A stretch of 64,000 nt of DNA from the NCBI GenBank assembly GCA_030403585.1, contig JAUEPE010000011.1:1-64000 (forward strand). Direction: 5' to 3'. The translations under genes were made by a program, and so were the position numbers. Under the pieces are notes generated by a model, which made no database searches, was not told the DNA's origin, and saw only the letters and a list, made by a program, of their open reading frames with translations. Origin of the DNA: Frankia sp. RB7 (lineage in GTDB: Bacteria > Pseudomonadota > Alphaproteobacteria > Rhizobiales > Xanthobacteraceae). Positions 26,807-37,869 of the stretch are shown one piece after another. The stretch's first letter is position 1. The number at the start of each line of letters is the position of its first letter.

Positions 26807-27238
26807 TCAGGCGGCGGGGTAGAGCTTCGCGGCGGAGGCCTTGATCGGCTCGGCGGCGGCGCTGGCGGCACGCTGGGCGATCTCGGCGAGTTCCTTGGCC
26901 TGGGCCTGGAAGGTCTCGAGCTGCGCCTTGGAATGGCCGGTCCAGAGCTGGAACGCATCGGTCGGCGACTTCACGCTGAACAGCTGCTGGGTGAAGTCGA
27001 GATGAGCCTGGGTGTTGGCCTTCATGAATTCCATCAGCTTGGCGGAGTATTCGCTCGCGCCCTTGTGGGCGGAGGTGAACACGGCCTCGATGGTGCCGTT
27101 GTGGCTTTCGGCGGCGTCCTTGAACTTGGCGTAGTTCTCGCGGGCCTGCGAAACGCCCTTTTCGGCGAACGCGCGCACCTGCTCGGGAACCTCGAACGGA
27201 ATGATCGAGGCAGAAAACGGATCAGTCGCACCTGTCAT
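26807..27238 (-). CDS. Phasin
   Basis: 143-residue phasin-type protein, which coats polyhydroxybutyrate granules. Amphipathic helices run through VRAFAEKGVSQARENYAKFK and MKANTQAHLDFTQQLFSVKS, and the C-terminus is Ala-rich (EIAQRAASAAAEPIKASAAK). No signal peptide. Length fits the Phasin_2 family. It is a monocistronic unit, with GGGACCAACC upstream of the ATG as a weak ribosome site. Confidence 0.9.
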   Translation of the reverse strand: MTGATDPFSASIIPFEVPEQVRAFAEKGVSQARENYAKFKDAAESHNGTIEAVFTSAHKGASEYSAKLMEFMKANTQAHLDFTQQLFSVKSPTDAFQLWTGHSKAQLETFQAQAKELAEIAQRAASAAAEPIKASAAKLYPAA

Positions 27239-27875
27239 GGTTGGTCCCTCACGAAAATGAAAATGGAGTGAGCCTTCTGGCGCGCCCGCCGACCCAACCA
27301 GGGGCCATTATCTTCTGAAGACTGGCGGGAACGAAAGACTGGAAACGCAGAACAAAAAAGATGGCTCGTCCAGCGCCCAGCAGTATCGCTGCCTAACATG
27401 TCAACATTGTGCGGCGCAACGTGATCCAGGGGTGCGGTGCGAAATTTAATCTCGGGGAGGATGAGGTTCCCGGGGCGGGGAACCGGGGGTTGAGGGGTGG
27501 CGCAAGCCACGAAGGCGGTCGGCTCCCTCTCCCGCTTGCTTGCGCGGGAGGGTTGGGTTGGGGGTCGTGCCGCATCGGGATACTCCCTATGAGGAAAGAG
27601 CCCCCACCCGGCGCTTCGCGCCGACCTCCCCCGCAAGCAAGCGGGCGAGGTGACCGAGCCCGCGGCCCGAACAGTTCAAGCCAAGGGACAGTCGCCCGGC
27701 GATCCATCGCGCCGAATCCTGCGGATGCGCCCGGGCTGCGGCTTGCGGGGCTGGGCGGATTAAGGTTATCGCGGCTTTAGGACGTGCCCCCTAGGCTCGG
27801 GCCGTGGACCTGCCCGCGGCCGCGGGCGATACTAACCCTTTCTTAAGGCTGTCATTCCGGCGGCCTTGGGACCTG
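27239..27875. other. 637-base gap between divergent phasin and PAS kinase
   Basis: No coding frame is supported. It contains the phasin promoter region (AT-richer, 27300-27420) and several mosaic palindromes at about 27519-27655, including CCCTCTCCCGCTTGCTTGCG and CGGCGCTTCGCGCCG. An in-frame upstream extension of the kinase to 27804 exists but lacks a clear ribosome site. Confidence 0.45.
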
Positions 27876-30800
27876 ATGCGTGACAGCGAGATACAAGCCG
27901 GTCGGATGACGAATTCGGATTTCCAGTTGCGATGCGTCGGCGATCCGCGGTTGTCCGTGCATGCGACCTCGCCGCTGCCGGCCTGGCTCTGGTCGCCCGA
28001 CGGCAGCCGCGTGCTGTGGGCCAATGCGGTCGGCGCCAGGTTTTTTGGCGCGGCCAATGCGACGGCGCTCGCGGACAAGACTTTTGGACCGGCCGACACC
28101 CATCGCCGCCAAATCATCCGGCTCGCTTTTCAGCTGCCGGCGAGCGGTGCGACCAGGCTCGAACGTCTCCGCGGCTTCGGCGCGCGGCTCGGCACGCTGA
28201 TGACCTGCGGCTGCGCGCGGCTCGACTTTGCCGATGGCAGCTCCGGCGTGCTCGTCACCGCGATGGACCCCGCTTTGCGCACCATGTCGCTGGTCGAGCG
28301 GCTGCATCGCCTGGTCGACGGCGCGGCCGTGCCGATGGCGGCGTTCGCGCCCGATGGCATGTTCGCCGGCGCCAGCGAAGCCGCGCGCGCTCTGCTCGGC
28401 TTTCGCGATCTCACTGAGGCCGGCCTCGAGCAGGCGCGCAGCGATGCGCTGGCGCAAGGCCGCGTCGAGCTGCCGATCGGCATCGGCAAGATGGTGCTGC
28501 AACGGGTCGGCGCCGGGGCCGATGTCGGTCTCGTTGCGCTGATCGAGTCTGCAGCCGCGCAAGCCGCGCCGGTGGCCGAGAGCGCGCCGGATCCCGCGCC
28601 TGAAATGGTGCCGGCCCCTGCGCCGCAAGCGCCGGTCGAGCCCGCGTCGCAAGCCGCCGAGACACCGCCGGCGAACGAGCCCGCCGCGGGAATCGATCTG
28701 TTCGACGCCTTTGCCGATCTGGACGAAACGCCTGAGCTGGCCGAGACGATCGTGCCCGAGCCGCTCGCCAGCGAAGCGGCGCCGGAAACACCGGTTGAAA
28801 ACCCGCCTGAAGACATCGTGCCGCCGCAACCCGCGCCGATCTCAAGCACCATGGTCGAGCCGCCCGCACCCGCGGAGACACCGCGCCAGCATCCGCTGCG
28901 TTTCCTGTGGCAGATGGATGCGGAGGGGCGCTTTGTGCTGGCGTCCCGCGAATTCACCCGCCTGATGGGCGCGCACACCGCGGCCGGTTTCGGCAGGCCA
29001 TGGGGCGAGATCGCCGACGAGTTTGCGCTCGATCCGGACGGGCGCGTGGCGCAGGCGCTGGCGAGCCACGACACCTGGGCCGGCATCACCGTGAACTGGC
29101 CGGCCGATGGCGGCGAGCATTTGCCGGTCGAACTTGCCGGACTTCCCGTCTACGACAGCGAGCGCAATTTTGCGGGCTTCAAGGGCTTTGGTGTCTGCCG
29201 CGATCTCGACGGCCTCAACAGGCTCGATGCGCTGCGGCGGTACGAGCTGTTTGCCGAACCGGTCGCACCGCAAAGCCTTTCGGCCGATGTGGTCGAGCCT
29301 GATCCCGAGCCGGAGACGCCGCCTCCGGTCGAGGCTCCGCCGCCGCCTGAGCCTGAGATTACAACTGAGCCTGAACCGCCCGAACCCGTAACAGCAGCGA
29401 CTTCACACCCAACCGATCCGGAAACGCCAGTGGAAACGCCTCCGAATGTCCTGCAGTTCCGCGCTCCCGGTGATGTCAGATCACAGAGCGATCCGAGATC
29501 ATCGCCGACACTGACGCCGGTGGAGAACAGCGCGTTCAACGAGCTCGCACGGCAATTGTCCGAGCGGCTCGAACGCGAGCGCGAACAGATTGCATCTGTT
29601 GCGGTCGAGCCGCCGGCCGAAGAGATCACGCCCGAGCCGGTCATGCCGGAGCAACCCGAAGCGCCGCCGCCGGCAGCCGAATGGCTGACCGAGCCCGCGC
29701 CGCCCGCGCACGGCCACAGCACGCGCGACCGCGCGCTGCTCGATCTGGTGCCGACGGGCATGCTGATTTACCGGCTCGATCGCCTGCTCTACGCCAACCC
29801 CGCCTTCCTCACCCGCATGGGCCATGCCAGCCTCACTGCGCTGGAAGATGCCGGCGGGCTCGATGCGCTCTATGTCGAGCCCGGCGTCTCCAACGCCAGC
29901 AGCACGTCGCAGGCCGGCACGCCGGTGACGATCAGCGCCGCGATCGCCAATGGCGAGCAGCCGCTGGCGACGACGGAAGCGCATCTGCACACGATCGACT
30001 GGGACGGCGCCAGCGCTCATGCGCTGATCTGCGCGCTGCCGCAGGTCATGCCTGTTGTCGTTGCGCCCGTGATGGCGGAGCCGGTGGTGATCCCCGACCT
30101 GCCGGAGCCCGAGGCTGAACTGGAAGCCGGCGATGCCGAGGCGGAAGATCTCGCCGCGATCCTCGACACCACGGCCGAGGGCATCGTGATGTTCGATGCC
30201 GAAGGCAACATCCACGCCTGCAACCGCAGCGCAGAGGCGCTGTTCGGCTATGACGGCGAAGCGCTGATGCAGCAGAATCTGGTGACGCTGTTCGCGCCCG
30301 AGAGCCAGCATCTCGTCATCGACTATCTCGAGAGCGTGAAGAGCGAGGACATTGCGAGCCTGCTCGACCACGGCCGCGAGGTGCTGGGCCGCGAGAAGAA
30401 CGGCGGCGTGCTTCCGCTCGCCATGATCCTGGGCCGCACGCGGCCCGACGGCCCGAACTTCTTTGCCGTGTTCCGCGACCTCTCGCACAGCAAGAAGGGC
30501 GAGAGCGAGCTGACGCAGGCGCGACGCCTGGTCGACGGTGCGGCCAACGCCAAGGCCGACATGCTGGCGCGGATCAGCCACGAGATCCGCACGCCGCTCA
30601 ACGCCATCATCGGCTTCGCCGAGGTGATGATATCCGAGCGTTTTGGCACGCTCGGCAACGAGCGTTACGGCGAATACATGAAGGACATCCGCGCCTCCGG
30701 CGAGCGCGTCATCACCATCATCGATGATTTGCTGGAATTATCGCGGATCGAGACCGGCAAGCTCGATCTCGTCTTCGCCAACCTCAATCTCAATGACCTC

Positions 30801-31241
30801 GTGGAAGCCTGTGTCACCGTGATGCAGCCGCAGGCCAACCGCGAGCGCATCATCATCCGCACCTCGCTCGCGCACGCGCTGCCGCAGGTCACAGTGGATG
30901 CGCGCGCGCTGCGCCAGGTGACGATGAATTTGATCTCGAACTCGATCAGGCTTGCCAGCGCCGGCGGCCAGGTCATCGTCTCGACCGCGTTGACCGATCG
31001 CGGCGAGATCGCGCTGCGCATCCGCGACACCGGCCATGGCCTGAGCGAGAGGGAAGTCGCAGCCGCCATGGAGCCGTTCCGCACGCCGCCGCCGGGTGAT
31101 GCTTCGGACAATTCCGCGCTGAGCCTGTCGCTGACCAAAGCGCTGGTCGAAGCCAACCGCGCCCAGTTCAACATCAAGAGCGCGGCGAATTCGGGAACAC
31201 TGATCGAAGTGGTGTTCGCACCGGTGGTGGCGCGGGCTTGA
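27876..31241 (+). CDS. Large PAS-domain histidine kinase of PleC/DivJ type
   Basis: About 1,121 residues. PAS-like modules occur near 20-220, 340-470, 625-740 and 755-880, separated by Pro/Glu/Ala-rich disordered linkers (about 225-335 and 470-615). The dimerisation box has His902 in ISHEIRTPLNAIIGFAEVM, and the catalytic domain has NLISNSIRLA, DTGHGLSE and SALSLSLTKALVEAN. The H-box context resembles PleC/DivJ/PdhS kinases that act on DivK in the CtrA cell-cycle network; that link is inference. No membrane segment. Start taken at ATG 27876; in-frame codons extend to 27804. Confidence 0.88.
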   Translation: MRDSEIQAGRMTNSDFQLRCVGDPRLSVHATSPLPAWLWSPDGSRVLWANAVGARFFGAANATALADKTFGPADTHRRQIIRLAFQLPASGATRLERLRGFGARLGTLMTCGCARLDFADGSSGVLVTAMDPALRTMSLVERLHRLVDGAAVPMAAFAPDGMFAGASEAARALLGFRDLTEAGLEQARSDALAQGRVELPIGIGKMVLQRVGAGADVGLVALIESAAAQAAPVAESAPDPAPEMVPAPAPQAPVEPASQAAETPPANEPAAGIDLFDAFADLDETPELAETIVPEPLASEAAPETPVENPPEDIVPPQPAPISSTMVEPPAPAETPRQHPLRFLWQMDAEGRFVLASREFTRLMGAHTAAGFGRPWGEIADEFALDPDGRVAQALASHDTWAGITVNWPADGGEHLPVELAGLPVYDSERNFAGFKGFGVCRDLDGLNRLDALRRYELFAEPVAPQSLSADVVEPDPEPETPPPVEAPPPPEPEITTEPEPPEPVTAATSHPTDPETPVETPPNVLQFRAPGDVRSQSDPRSSPTLTPVENSAFNELARQLSERLEREREQIASVAVEPPAEEITPEPVMPEQPEAPPPAAEWLTEPAPPAHGHSTRDRALLDLVPTGMLIYRLDRLLYANPAFLTRMGHASLTALEDAGGLDALYVEPGVSNASSTSQAGTPVTISAAIANGEQPLATTEAHLHTIDWDGASAHALICALPQVMPVVVAPVMAEPVVIPDLPEPEAELEAGDAEAEDLAAILDTTAEGIVMFDAEGNIHACNRSAEALFGYDGEALMQQNLVTLFAPESQHLVIDYLESVKSEDIASLLDHGREVLGREKNGGVLPLAMILGRTRPDGPNFFAVFRDLSHSKKGESELTQARRLVDGAANAKADMLARISHEIRTPLNAIIGFAEVMISERFGTLGNERYGEYMKDIRASGERVITIIDDLLELSRIETGKLDLVFANLNLNDLVEACVTVMQPQANRERIIIRTSLAHALPQVTVDARALRQVTMNLISNSIRLASAGGQVIVSTALTDRGEIALRIRDTGHGLSEREVAAAMEPFRTPPPGDASDNSALSLSLTKALVEANRAQFNIKSAANSGTLIEVVFAPVVARA

Positions 31242-31254
31242 GTTGCGGTGGCGC

Positions 31255-32799
31255 TTAGCGCGCCTCCGCACGTTCGCCGAACCAATGCGCCACGGCATGA
31301 GCCGCCTCATCTTGATCGACTGCGCCGTCACTGGCCCACGCGACAAAGCCATCAGGGCGCACCAGCACGGCGCTCAGGCTGAGCCGATCCCTGGGCTCAC
31401 CGGCGACATAGTCGATCCGATCACCCCAGCGGCTTGCAAGCACTTGCAATGGCGCACGCGCATCGAAATCCAGCAACAGGCCCTTCGCCTGCCTGAGGCA
31501 TTCGCCGACCGTCGTCCCATCTGCCCATTCGAAATCGGGAACGCTGCGGCCGACCAGCGGATGGCTGCCGCCAAGATCGTAGCGCAGCGACACGCCGCGC
31601 ACACGCTCGGCAAAATACGTCGCACCGTCGCGCGTTGCGATGAGATCGCGCATGATGGCCTGGAGCGCACGCGTGCTCGGCGTCGGCCGCATGATCGCGA
31701 CCTGCGCACGCGACCAGTCGAGGATTTTCGCGCCAACGGGATGCCGCTCGTGCGAGTAGCTGTCGAGCAGTTTTGCCGGTGCGTTGCCGCGGAACGTCGC
31801 GACCAGTTTCCAGCCGAGATTCATCGCATCGCCGAGACCGAGATTGAGGCCTTGGCCGCCGAGCGGCGAATGGGTGTGCGCAGCGTCGCCCGCGAGCAGC
31901 ACGCGCCCTATGCGATAGGTCGTGGCTTGACGGGCGCGGTCCGTCCAGGTAGCGGCGAGGCGGAGCGCGCTGACAGTGACGTCCGTGCAGGAGACGCGGC
32001 GCAAGACGCTCTGCACGTGCTCGCGCGTGATCGGCGCGGTGCGGTGGAAACCACCGCCGTCGAAATCGACCAGCGCGATCGTGCCCGGCTGCGCAAAAGT
32101 GTACATGCCCGTGGGCGTGTAGTTGCGGCCCGGACGAAGCTTTGTGGAATCGGCGAGATCGACCTCGATGGAATAGCCGGTGAATTCGGGATCGGTGCCG
32201 ACGAAGTCGAATCCGCAAGCCTTCCGCACCGTGCTGCGGCCACCGTCGCAACCGACGAGCCAGCGTCCGCGAAAAGTTTCGCCGGCCGCCTCCACGGTTA
32301 CGTCGTCGTCTGAAGCGACAATGGCGCTGACCCCGAAGCCGCGCCTGATCTCGACGCCCATGCTGGATGCGCGCGCAGCCAAGACGGTTTCGAGCGTATC
32401 CATATCGACCGCGACGCTGGCATCAGCCGGTGTCGGCAGGCGCCACGACCATTTTTCGGCATCGACATCGTCCTGATAAAACTGGATGCCGGCGAAATGA
32501 CCGGCGGGTTTTCGCGTCTGCTGCATCCAGTGCGCAGCACTCTTGATCGCGCCTGACTTCGCGCGTTGCGCGGTCACGATCTCGTCCAGCAGACCACGCC
32601 GGTGAAAGGCTTCGGTGGTGGGAAGCGAAAGGCCACGCAGGCCGAACGGGAGCTGTTTCAGCGCCGAATGCGGGTCGTGCGCCTGTTCCAGCACCAGCAC
32701 CGAGAGGCCGGCAAGCCGCAGCTCGCACGCGAGAAACAGGCCGACCGGGCCGGCACCGGCGATGACGACGTCGTAGATATCCTGGGATTGAGTTTGCAT
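31255..32799 (-). CDS. FAD-dependent aromatic-type monooxygenase
   Basis: 514-residue class A flavoprotein monooxygenase (PheA/TfdB/RdmE-like). GAGPVGLFLACELRLAGLSV binds the FAD ADP moiety, the DG motif is WLVGCDGGRSTVRKACGF, and the second FAD motif is LLAGDAAHTHSPLGGQGLNL. The C-terminal thioredoxin-like domain runs from about 400. Probably hydroxylates an aromatic or polyketide-like substrate; which one is unknown. ATG at 32799 follows AGGAGCG. Convergent with the PAS kinase, 13 bases apart. Confidence 0.88.
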   Translation of the reverse strand: MQTQSQDIYDVVIAGAGPVGLFLACELRLAGLSVLVLEQAHDPHSALKQLPFGLRGLSLPTTEAFHRRGLLDEIVTAQRAKSGAIKSAAHWMQQTRKPAGHFAGIQFYQDDVDAEKWSWRLPTPADASVAVDMDTLETVLAARASSMGVEIRRGFGVSAIVASDDDVTVEAAGETFRGRWLVGCDGGRSTVRKACGFDFVGTDPEFTGYSIEVDLADSTKLRPGRNYTPTGMYTFAQPGTIALVDFDGGGFHRTAPITREHVQSVLRRVSCTDVTVSALRLAATWTDRARQATTYRIGRVLLAGDAAHTHSPLGGQGLNLGLGDAMNLGWKLVATFRGNAPAKLLDSYSHERHPVGAKILDWSRAQVAIMRPTPSTRALQAIMRDLIATRDGATYFAERVRGVSLRYDLGGSHPLVGRSVPDFEWADGTTVGECLRQAKGLLLDFDARAPLQVLASRWGDRIDYVAGEPRDRLSLSAVLVRPDGFVAWASDGAVDQDEAAHAVAHWFGERAEAR

Positions 32800-33026
32800 G
32801 AGACGCTCCTGTGGTCGATGTTCGACCGGAGCGTTCCCAGTGCTTGCGAGAATCACACGGACGAACGATTGAGCGCCTGCATGGCGCCCGATGTTCGTCG
32901 CGGGGATCTCGTGCACAAGGCCAAAGACCAGGGCTTTCGTTACCGAAAGGATTTGGGCTTACCAGACCAAATCTGCCTTTTCCGACGGGGTCTATATAGT
33001 TTCGTAGCGCGGGATGCGCAACGAAA

Positions 33027-33059
33027 AAGGCACGGCGCGCCGTAAGCGCCGTGCCTTTC
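33027..33059 (-). terminator. Terminator of the thiolase gene
   Basis: Perfect 12-bp stem AAAGGCACGGCG/CGCCGTGCCTTT with a 9-nt loop; on the minus strand it is followed by TTTTTCG. 19 bases past the thiolase stop. Confidence 0.85.
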
Positions 33060-33077
33060 ACATCTCAGGCGTTCAGA

Positions 33078-34250
<1,173 letters not shown>

Positions 34251-34368
34251 TGTTTTCTCCCTTTCGAACATTGGTACGGAGGCGTTGGTACGAGGCGTTC
34301 TTGGCCGCCATTGGTACACAAAGTTCGGCAGCCTTGGGAGAAATAAAGCGCCGCGCTGCATCAACAAA

Positions 34369-34397
34369 AACGCCGCCCTTGCGAGAAGGGCGGCGTT
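34369..34397 (-). terminator. Terminator of serA
   Basis: AACGCCGCCCTT/AAGGGCGGCGTT, perfect 12-bp stem with a 5-nt loop, followed by T5 on the minus strand. Confidence 0.85.
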
Positions 34398-34459
34398 GTT
34401 CCGCATGTCGGAATATATGATGGCCGTCATTCCGCGAGGCGCGCGCCCCTGCGGACGCC

Positions 34460-36049
34460 TCAGAACGTCAGCGCCTTGACCTGCTTGACCTGCGGCAGCG
34501 CCTGCACCTTGGCCAGCAAATCCGCCGGCACCGCGCCGTCGACCTCGATCAGTGCGATGGCATCGCTGCCCGGCGCGACGCGGCCGAGATGGAAGGTCGC
34601 GATGTTGATCTTGGCGTCGCCGAGCAGGCTCGCGAACTTGCCGATAAAGCCCGGCTTGTCCTCGTTGGTCACGTAGATCATCGACTTGCCAAATTCAGCG
34701 TCGACCCGGATGCCCTTGATGTCGACGAGGCGCGGCTTGCCGTCGGCATAGACCGTGCCCGAGACCGACCGCTCCTGGCGTTCGGTGGTCACGGTGACGG
34801 TGATCAGGCTCTCATAGTCGCTCTGGGCGGCGCGGACGATCTCGTCCACCACCATGCCGCGCTCCTTGGCGACGGCGGGCGCGGACACGACGTTGACCTC
34901 GCCCAGCATCGGCCGCAGCAGGCCCGACAGCACCGCCGAGGTGATCGCCTTGATCTTCATCTCGGCGACGTGGCCCTCATAGGTGATCTCGACCTTGAGG
35001 ATGCCGCTTTCAGTGAGCTGGCCGGCGAACGAGCCGAGCTTCTCGGCGAGCGCGATGAACGGCTTCAGCTTCGGCGCTTCTTCCGCGGTGATCGAGGGGA
35101 AGTTCACCGCGTTCGAGATCGCACCGGTGAGCAGATAATCCGACATCTGCTCGGCGACCTGCAGCGCGACGTTCTCCTGCGCTTCCGTGGTGGAGGCGCC
35201 GAGATGCGGGGTGCAGATCACGTTGGGGTGGCCGAACAGCACGTTGGCAGTCGCGGGCTCCTCGACGAACACGTCGAAGGCGGCGCCGGCAATGTGCTTG
35301 GAGTTGAGCGCATCGACCACCGCCTGCTCGTCGACGAGCCCGCCGCGGGCGCAGTTGATCAGGCGTACGCCCTTCTTCATCCTGGCGATCGCGGCGGCGT
35401 CGATGATGTTCTTCGTCTTCTCGGTCAGCGGCGTGTGCAGCGTGATGAAGTCGGCGCGCTTCAAGAGGTCATCGAGCTCGACCTTCTCGACGCCGATGTC
35501 CCTGGCGCGCTCCGGCGACAGGAACGGGTCGAACGCGACCACCTTCATGCGCAGGCCGAGCGCGCGGTCGGCGACGATCGAGCCGATATTGCCGCAGCCG
35601 ACCACCCCTAACACCTTGCCGGTGATCTCGACGCCCATGAAGCGGTTCTTCTCCCACTTGCCGGCCTGGGTCGAGGCGTCGGCCTGCGGGATCTCGCGGG
35701 CCAGCGCCAGCATCAGGGTGATGGCGTGCTCGGCGGTCGTGATCGAATTGCCGAACGGCGTGTTCATCACGATGATGCCCTTGGCCGTCGCAGCCGGAAT
35801 CTCGACGTTGTCGACGCCGATGCCGGCGCGGCCGATCACCTTGAGGTTGGTCGCCTTCTCCAGGATCTTGGCGGTCGCCTTGGTCGCAGAGCGGATCGCG
35901 AGGCCGTCGTAATTGCCGATGATCTCGGCGAGCCTGTCCTTGTCCTTGCCGAGGTTGGGCTGGAAGTCGACCTCGACGCCGCGGTCCTTGAAGATCTGCA
36001 CGGCAGCCGGAGAGAGCGCGTCGGAAATGAGAACTTTGGGTTTGGTCAT
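34460..36049 (-). CDS. serA: D-3-phosphoglycerate dehydrogenase
   Basis: 529 residues, the long SerA form: substrate-binding domain, NAD domain (GVVGCGNIGSIVADRALGL), an intervening domain (about 320-450) and a C-terminal ACT domain (IYVTNEDKPGFIGKFASLLG), where serine feedback usually acts. The catalytic His is in CTPHLGASTTEAQ. It is the first committed step of serine biosynthesis. It follows serC on the same strand after a 204-base gap with a palindromic repeat. Confidence 0.96.
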   Translation of the reverse strand: MTKPKVLISDALSPAAVQIFKDRGVEVDFQPNLGKDKDRLAEIIGNYDGLAIRSATKATAKILEKATNLKVIGRAGIGVDNVEIPAATAKGIIVMNTPFGNSITTAEHAITLMLALAREIPQADASTQAGKWEKNRFMGVEITGKVLGVVGCGNIGSIVADRALGLRMKVVAFDPFLSPERARDIGVEKVELDDLLKRADFITLHTPLTEKTKNIIDAAAIARMKKGVRLINCARGGLVDEQAVVDALNSKHIAGAAFDVFVEEPATANVLFGHPNVICTPHLGASTTEAQENVALQVAEQMSDYLLTGAISNAVNFPSITAEEAPKLKPFIALAEKLGSFAGQLTESGILKVEITYEGHVAEMKIKAITSAVLSGLLRPMLGEVNVVSAPAVAKERGMVVDEIVRAAQSDYESLITVTVTTERQERSVSGTVYADGKPRLVDIKGIRVDAEFGKSMIYVTNEDKPGFIGKFASLLGDAKINIATFHLGRVAPGSDAIALIEVDGAVPADLLAKVQALPQVKQVKALTF

Positions 36050-36109
36050 GGGAATGTTTCCTCTGCCTGCCCTGCAACGACGGGCGGCGTTCGACCGGAA
36101 TGGTTTGAT

Positions 36110-36245
36110 GCTGTTCTTCTCCTTCTCCCCGTTCTTACGGGGAGAAGGTCGGGATGAGGGGCAGCCACAGGCGAAGGTGCAAGCGGAGAGAGCTCCTCAC
36201 CCGGCGCTATGCGCCGACCTCTCCCCGTAAGAACGGGGCGAGGTA
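36110..36245. repeat. Mosaic palindromic repeat between serC and serA
   Basis: CTTCTCCCCGTTCTTACGGG-type stem, a spacer, then CTCACCCGGCGCTATGCGCC and CTCTCCCCGTAAGAACGGGG. It forms a large folded element within what is probably a serC-serA transcript. Confidence 0.75.
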
Positions 36246-36253
36246 AGAAAAAA

Positions 36254-37426
36254 CTAGGCCGCCTTGGCGAGTTGCGCCTTGGTCTCGGCAAAAGCCCAGT
36301 CGATCCACTGGGTCAGGATCTCGACGTCCTTGGCCTCGACGGTAGCGCCGCACCAGATGCGCAGGCCTGCCGGCGCATCGCGGTAATACGCGAAGTCATA
36401 GCCCGCGCCTTCCTTCTCGATCAGCGCGACCAGCTTCTTGGAGAACTCGGCTTGCGCGTCATCCGAGAGCGAGGTGAGCGCGGGATCGGTGAACTTCAGG
36501 CACACCGAGGTGTTGGAGCGGATCGCGGCGTCCTTGGCCAGGAAGTCGATCCACGGCGTCTTCGCCTTCCAGTCGACCAGCACCTTGGTGTTGGCGTCGG
36601 CGCGTCCGATCAGCGCCTTGAGGCCGCCGATCGACTTGGCCCAGTTCAGCGCATCGAGATAATCCTCGACGCAGAGCATCGACGGCGTGTTGATGGTCTC
36701 GCCGACGAAGATGCCTTCGTTGATCTTGCCACCCTTGGTCATGCGGAAGATTTTCGGCAGCGGCCAGGCCGGCTTGTAGGTCTCGAGCCGTTCCACCGCA
36801 CGCGGCGACAGGATCAGCATGCCGTGCGCGGCTTCGCCGCCGAGTGCCTTCTGCCAGGAGAAGGTGACGACATCGAGCTTGGCCCAGTCGAGGGCTTGCG
36901 CAAACGCGGCAGAGGTCGCGTCGCAAATGGTCAGGCCTTCGCGGGTCGCGCTGATCCAGTCGGCGTTCGGCACGCGGACGCCCGAGGTGGTGCCGTTCCA
37001 GGTGAAGACGACGTCGCTTTTGGGATCGACCTTGGAAAGGTCGGGAATTTCACCGTAAGCCGCGTTGAGCTTGGTGACGTCCTTGAGCTTCAATTCCTTG
37101 ACGATGTCGCTGACCCAGCCCTCGCCGAAGGATTCCCAGGCGATCGTGGTGACGGGCTTTGCCCCGAGCAACGACCACAGCGCCATCTCGACCGCGCCGG
37201 TATCGGACGCCGGCACGATGCCGATGCGATAATCGGCCGGCACTTCAAGCACTTCGCGCGTCAGATCGATCGCGAGCTTGAGCTTGGTCTTGCCGACCTT
37301 CGCGCGATGCGAACGGCCGAGCGCTGCGTCCTTGAGATTTTGGGCGTTCCATCCGGGGCGCTTGGCGCAGGGGCCGGAGGAAAAATGCGGCACGTTCGGC
37401 CGCGAAGCGGGCTTCGCTACAGTCAT
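36254..37426 (-). CDS. serC: Phosphoserine aminotransferase
   Basis: 390-residue class V PLP aminotransferase of the alphaproteobacterial SerC type. The PLP lysine is Lys193 ([14 protein letters not shown]), [13 protein letters not shown] is the N-terminal substrate loop and [17 protein letters not shown] is the phosphate-binding region. It converts 3-phosphohydroxypyruvate and glutamate to phosphoserine, the step after SerA. A CCTCCC/GGGGAGG hairpin lies just upstream (37450-37467). Confidence 0.95.
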   Translation of the reverse strand: MTVAKPASRPNVPHFSSGPCAKRPGWNAQNLKDAALGRSHRAKVGKTKLKLAIDLTREVLEVPADYRIGIVPASDTGAVEMALWSLLGAKPVTTIAWESFGEGWVSDIVKELKLKDVTKLNAAYGEIPDLSKVDPKSDVVFTWNGTTSGVRVPNADWISATREGLTICDATSAAFAQALDWAKLDVVTFSWQKALGGEAAHGMLILSPRAVERLETYKPAWPLPKIFRMTKGGKINEGIFVGETINTPSMLCVEDYLDALNWAKSIGGLKALIGRADANTKVLVDWKAKTPWIDFLAKDAAIRSNTSVCLKFTDPALTSLSDDAQAEFSKKLVALIEKEGAGYDFAYYRDAPAGLRIWCGATVEAKDVEILTQWIDWAFAETKAQLAKAA

Positions 37427-37505
37427 CGTCTACCCTTCCAGATAGTAAGCCTCCCGTTGGGGGGAGGTGTCCCGCCGCGGCTGATACGGGAATCGGGAAG
37501 ACCAG

Positions 37506-37712
37506 TCAAGGAAGTTCAGGCGTCTCACGCTTGAGTGATGGCTCCTCCGGTACGAGATCGGGGGATGCAACCGGGGCGAGCGCATTCAGCAAGTCCGTGG
37601 CCTCGCTGATCAATTGCGCGGCGCGACGGCGGCTGCCGACTTTCAAAATGCATTTATCATTGGCCTGCACAACGTATTCGTTGCCGACCTTGATCATGGA
37701 ATAGCTTGTCAT
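37506..37712 (-). CDS. Hypothetical protein, 68 aa
   Basis: MTSYSMIKVGNEYVVQANDK then CILKVGSRRRAAQLISEATD: a short beta hairpin followed by a helix and a Pro/Glu-rich tail (SPDLVPEEPSLKRETPELP). GGGGATTTCA precedes the ATG. Cytosolic. No name recognised; similar small proteins are common in Bradyrhizobium-like genomes (recalled, not searched). Confidence 0.6.
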   Translation of the reverse strand: MTSYSMIKVGNEYVVQANDKCILKVGSRRRAAQLISEATDLLNALAPVASPDLVPEEPSLKRETPELP

Positions 37713-37869
37713 TGAAATCCCCGAACCGACCGAGCCCGGTGTCTGACGCTGCGTAGCACCGTTCGTTCCGCGATCAACGTGAACGACCATGCGGTAGTTT
37801 ATCAGCTCTTAAGATGAACGAATGCGCGATCCGATTGTGCAGCTTGCGCAACGCCTGTGGCGCGCTGCG

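Noticed and set aside
27804-27875. Longer start of the PAS kinase
   Set aside because: The 24 extra residues have no ribosome site and no similarity; kept only as a possible alternative.
31243-32313. 356-residue plus-strand frame opposite the flavin monooxygenase
   Set aside because: It is antisense to clear FAD motifs, is rich in Arg/Ala/His as typical of high-GC shadow frames, and has no family similarity.
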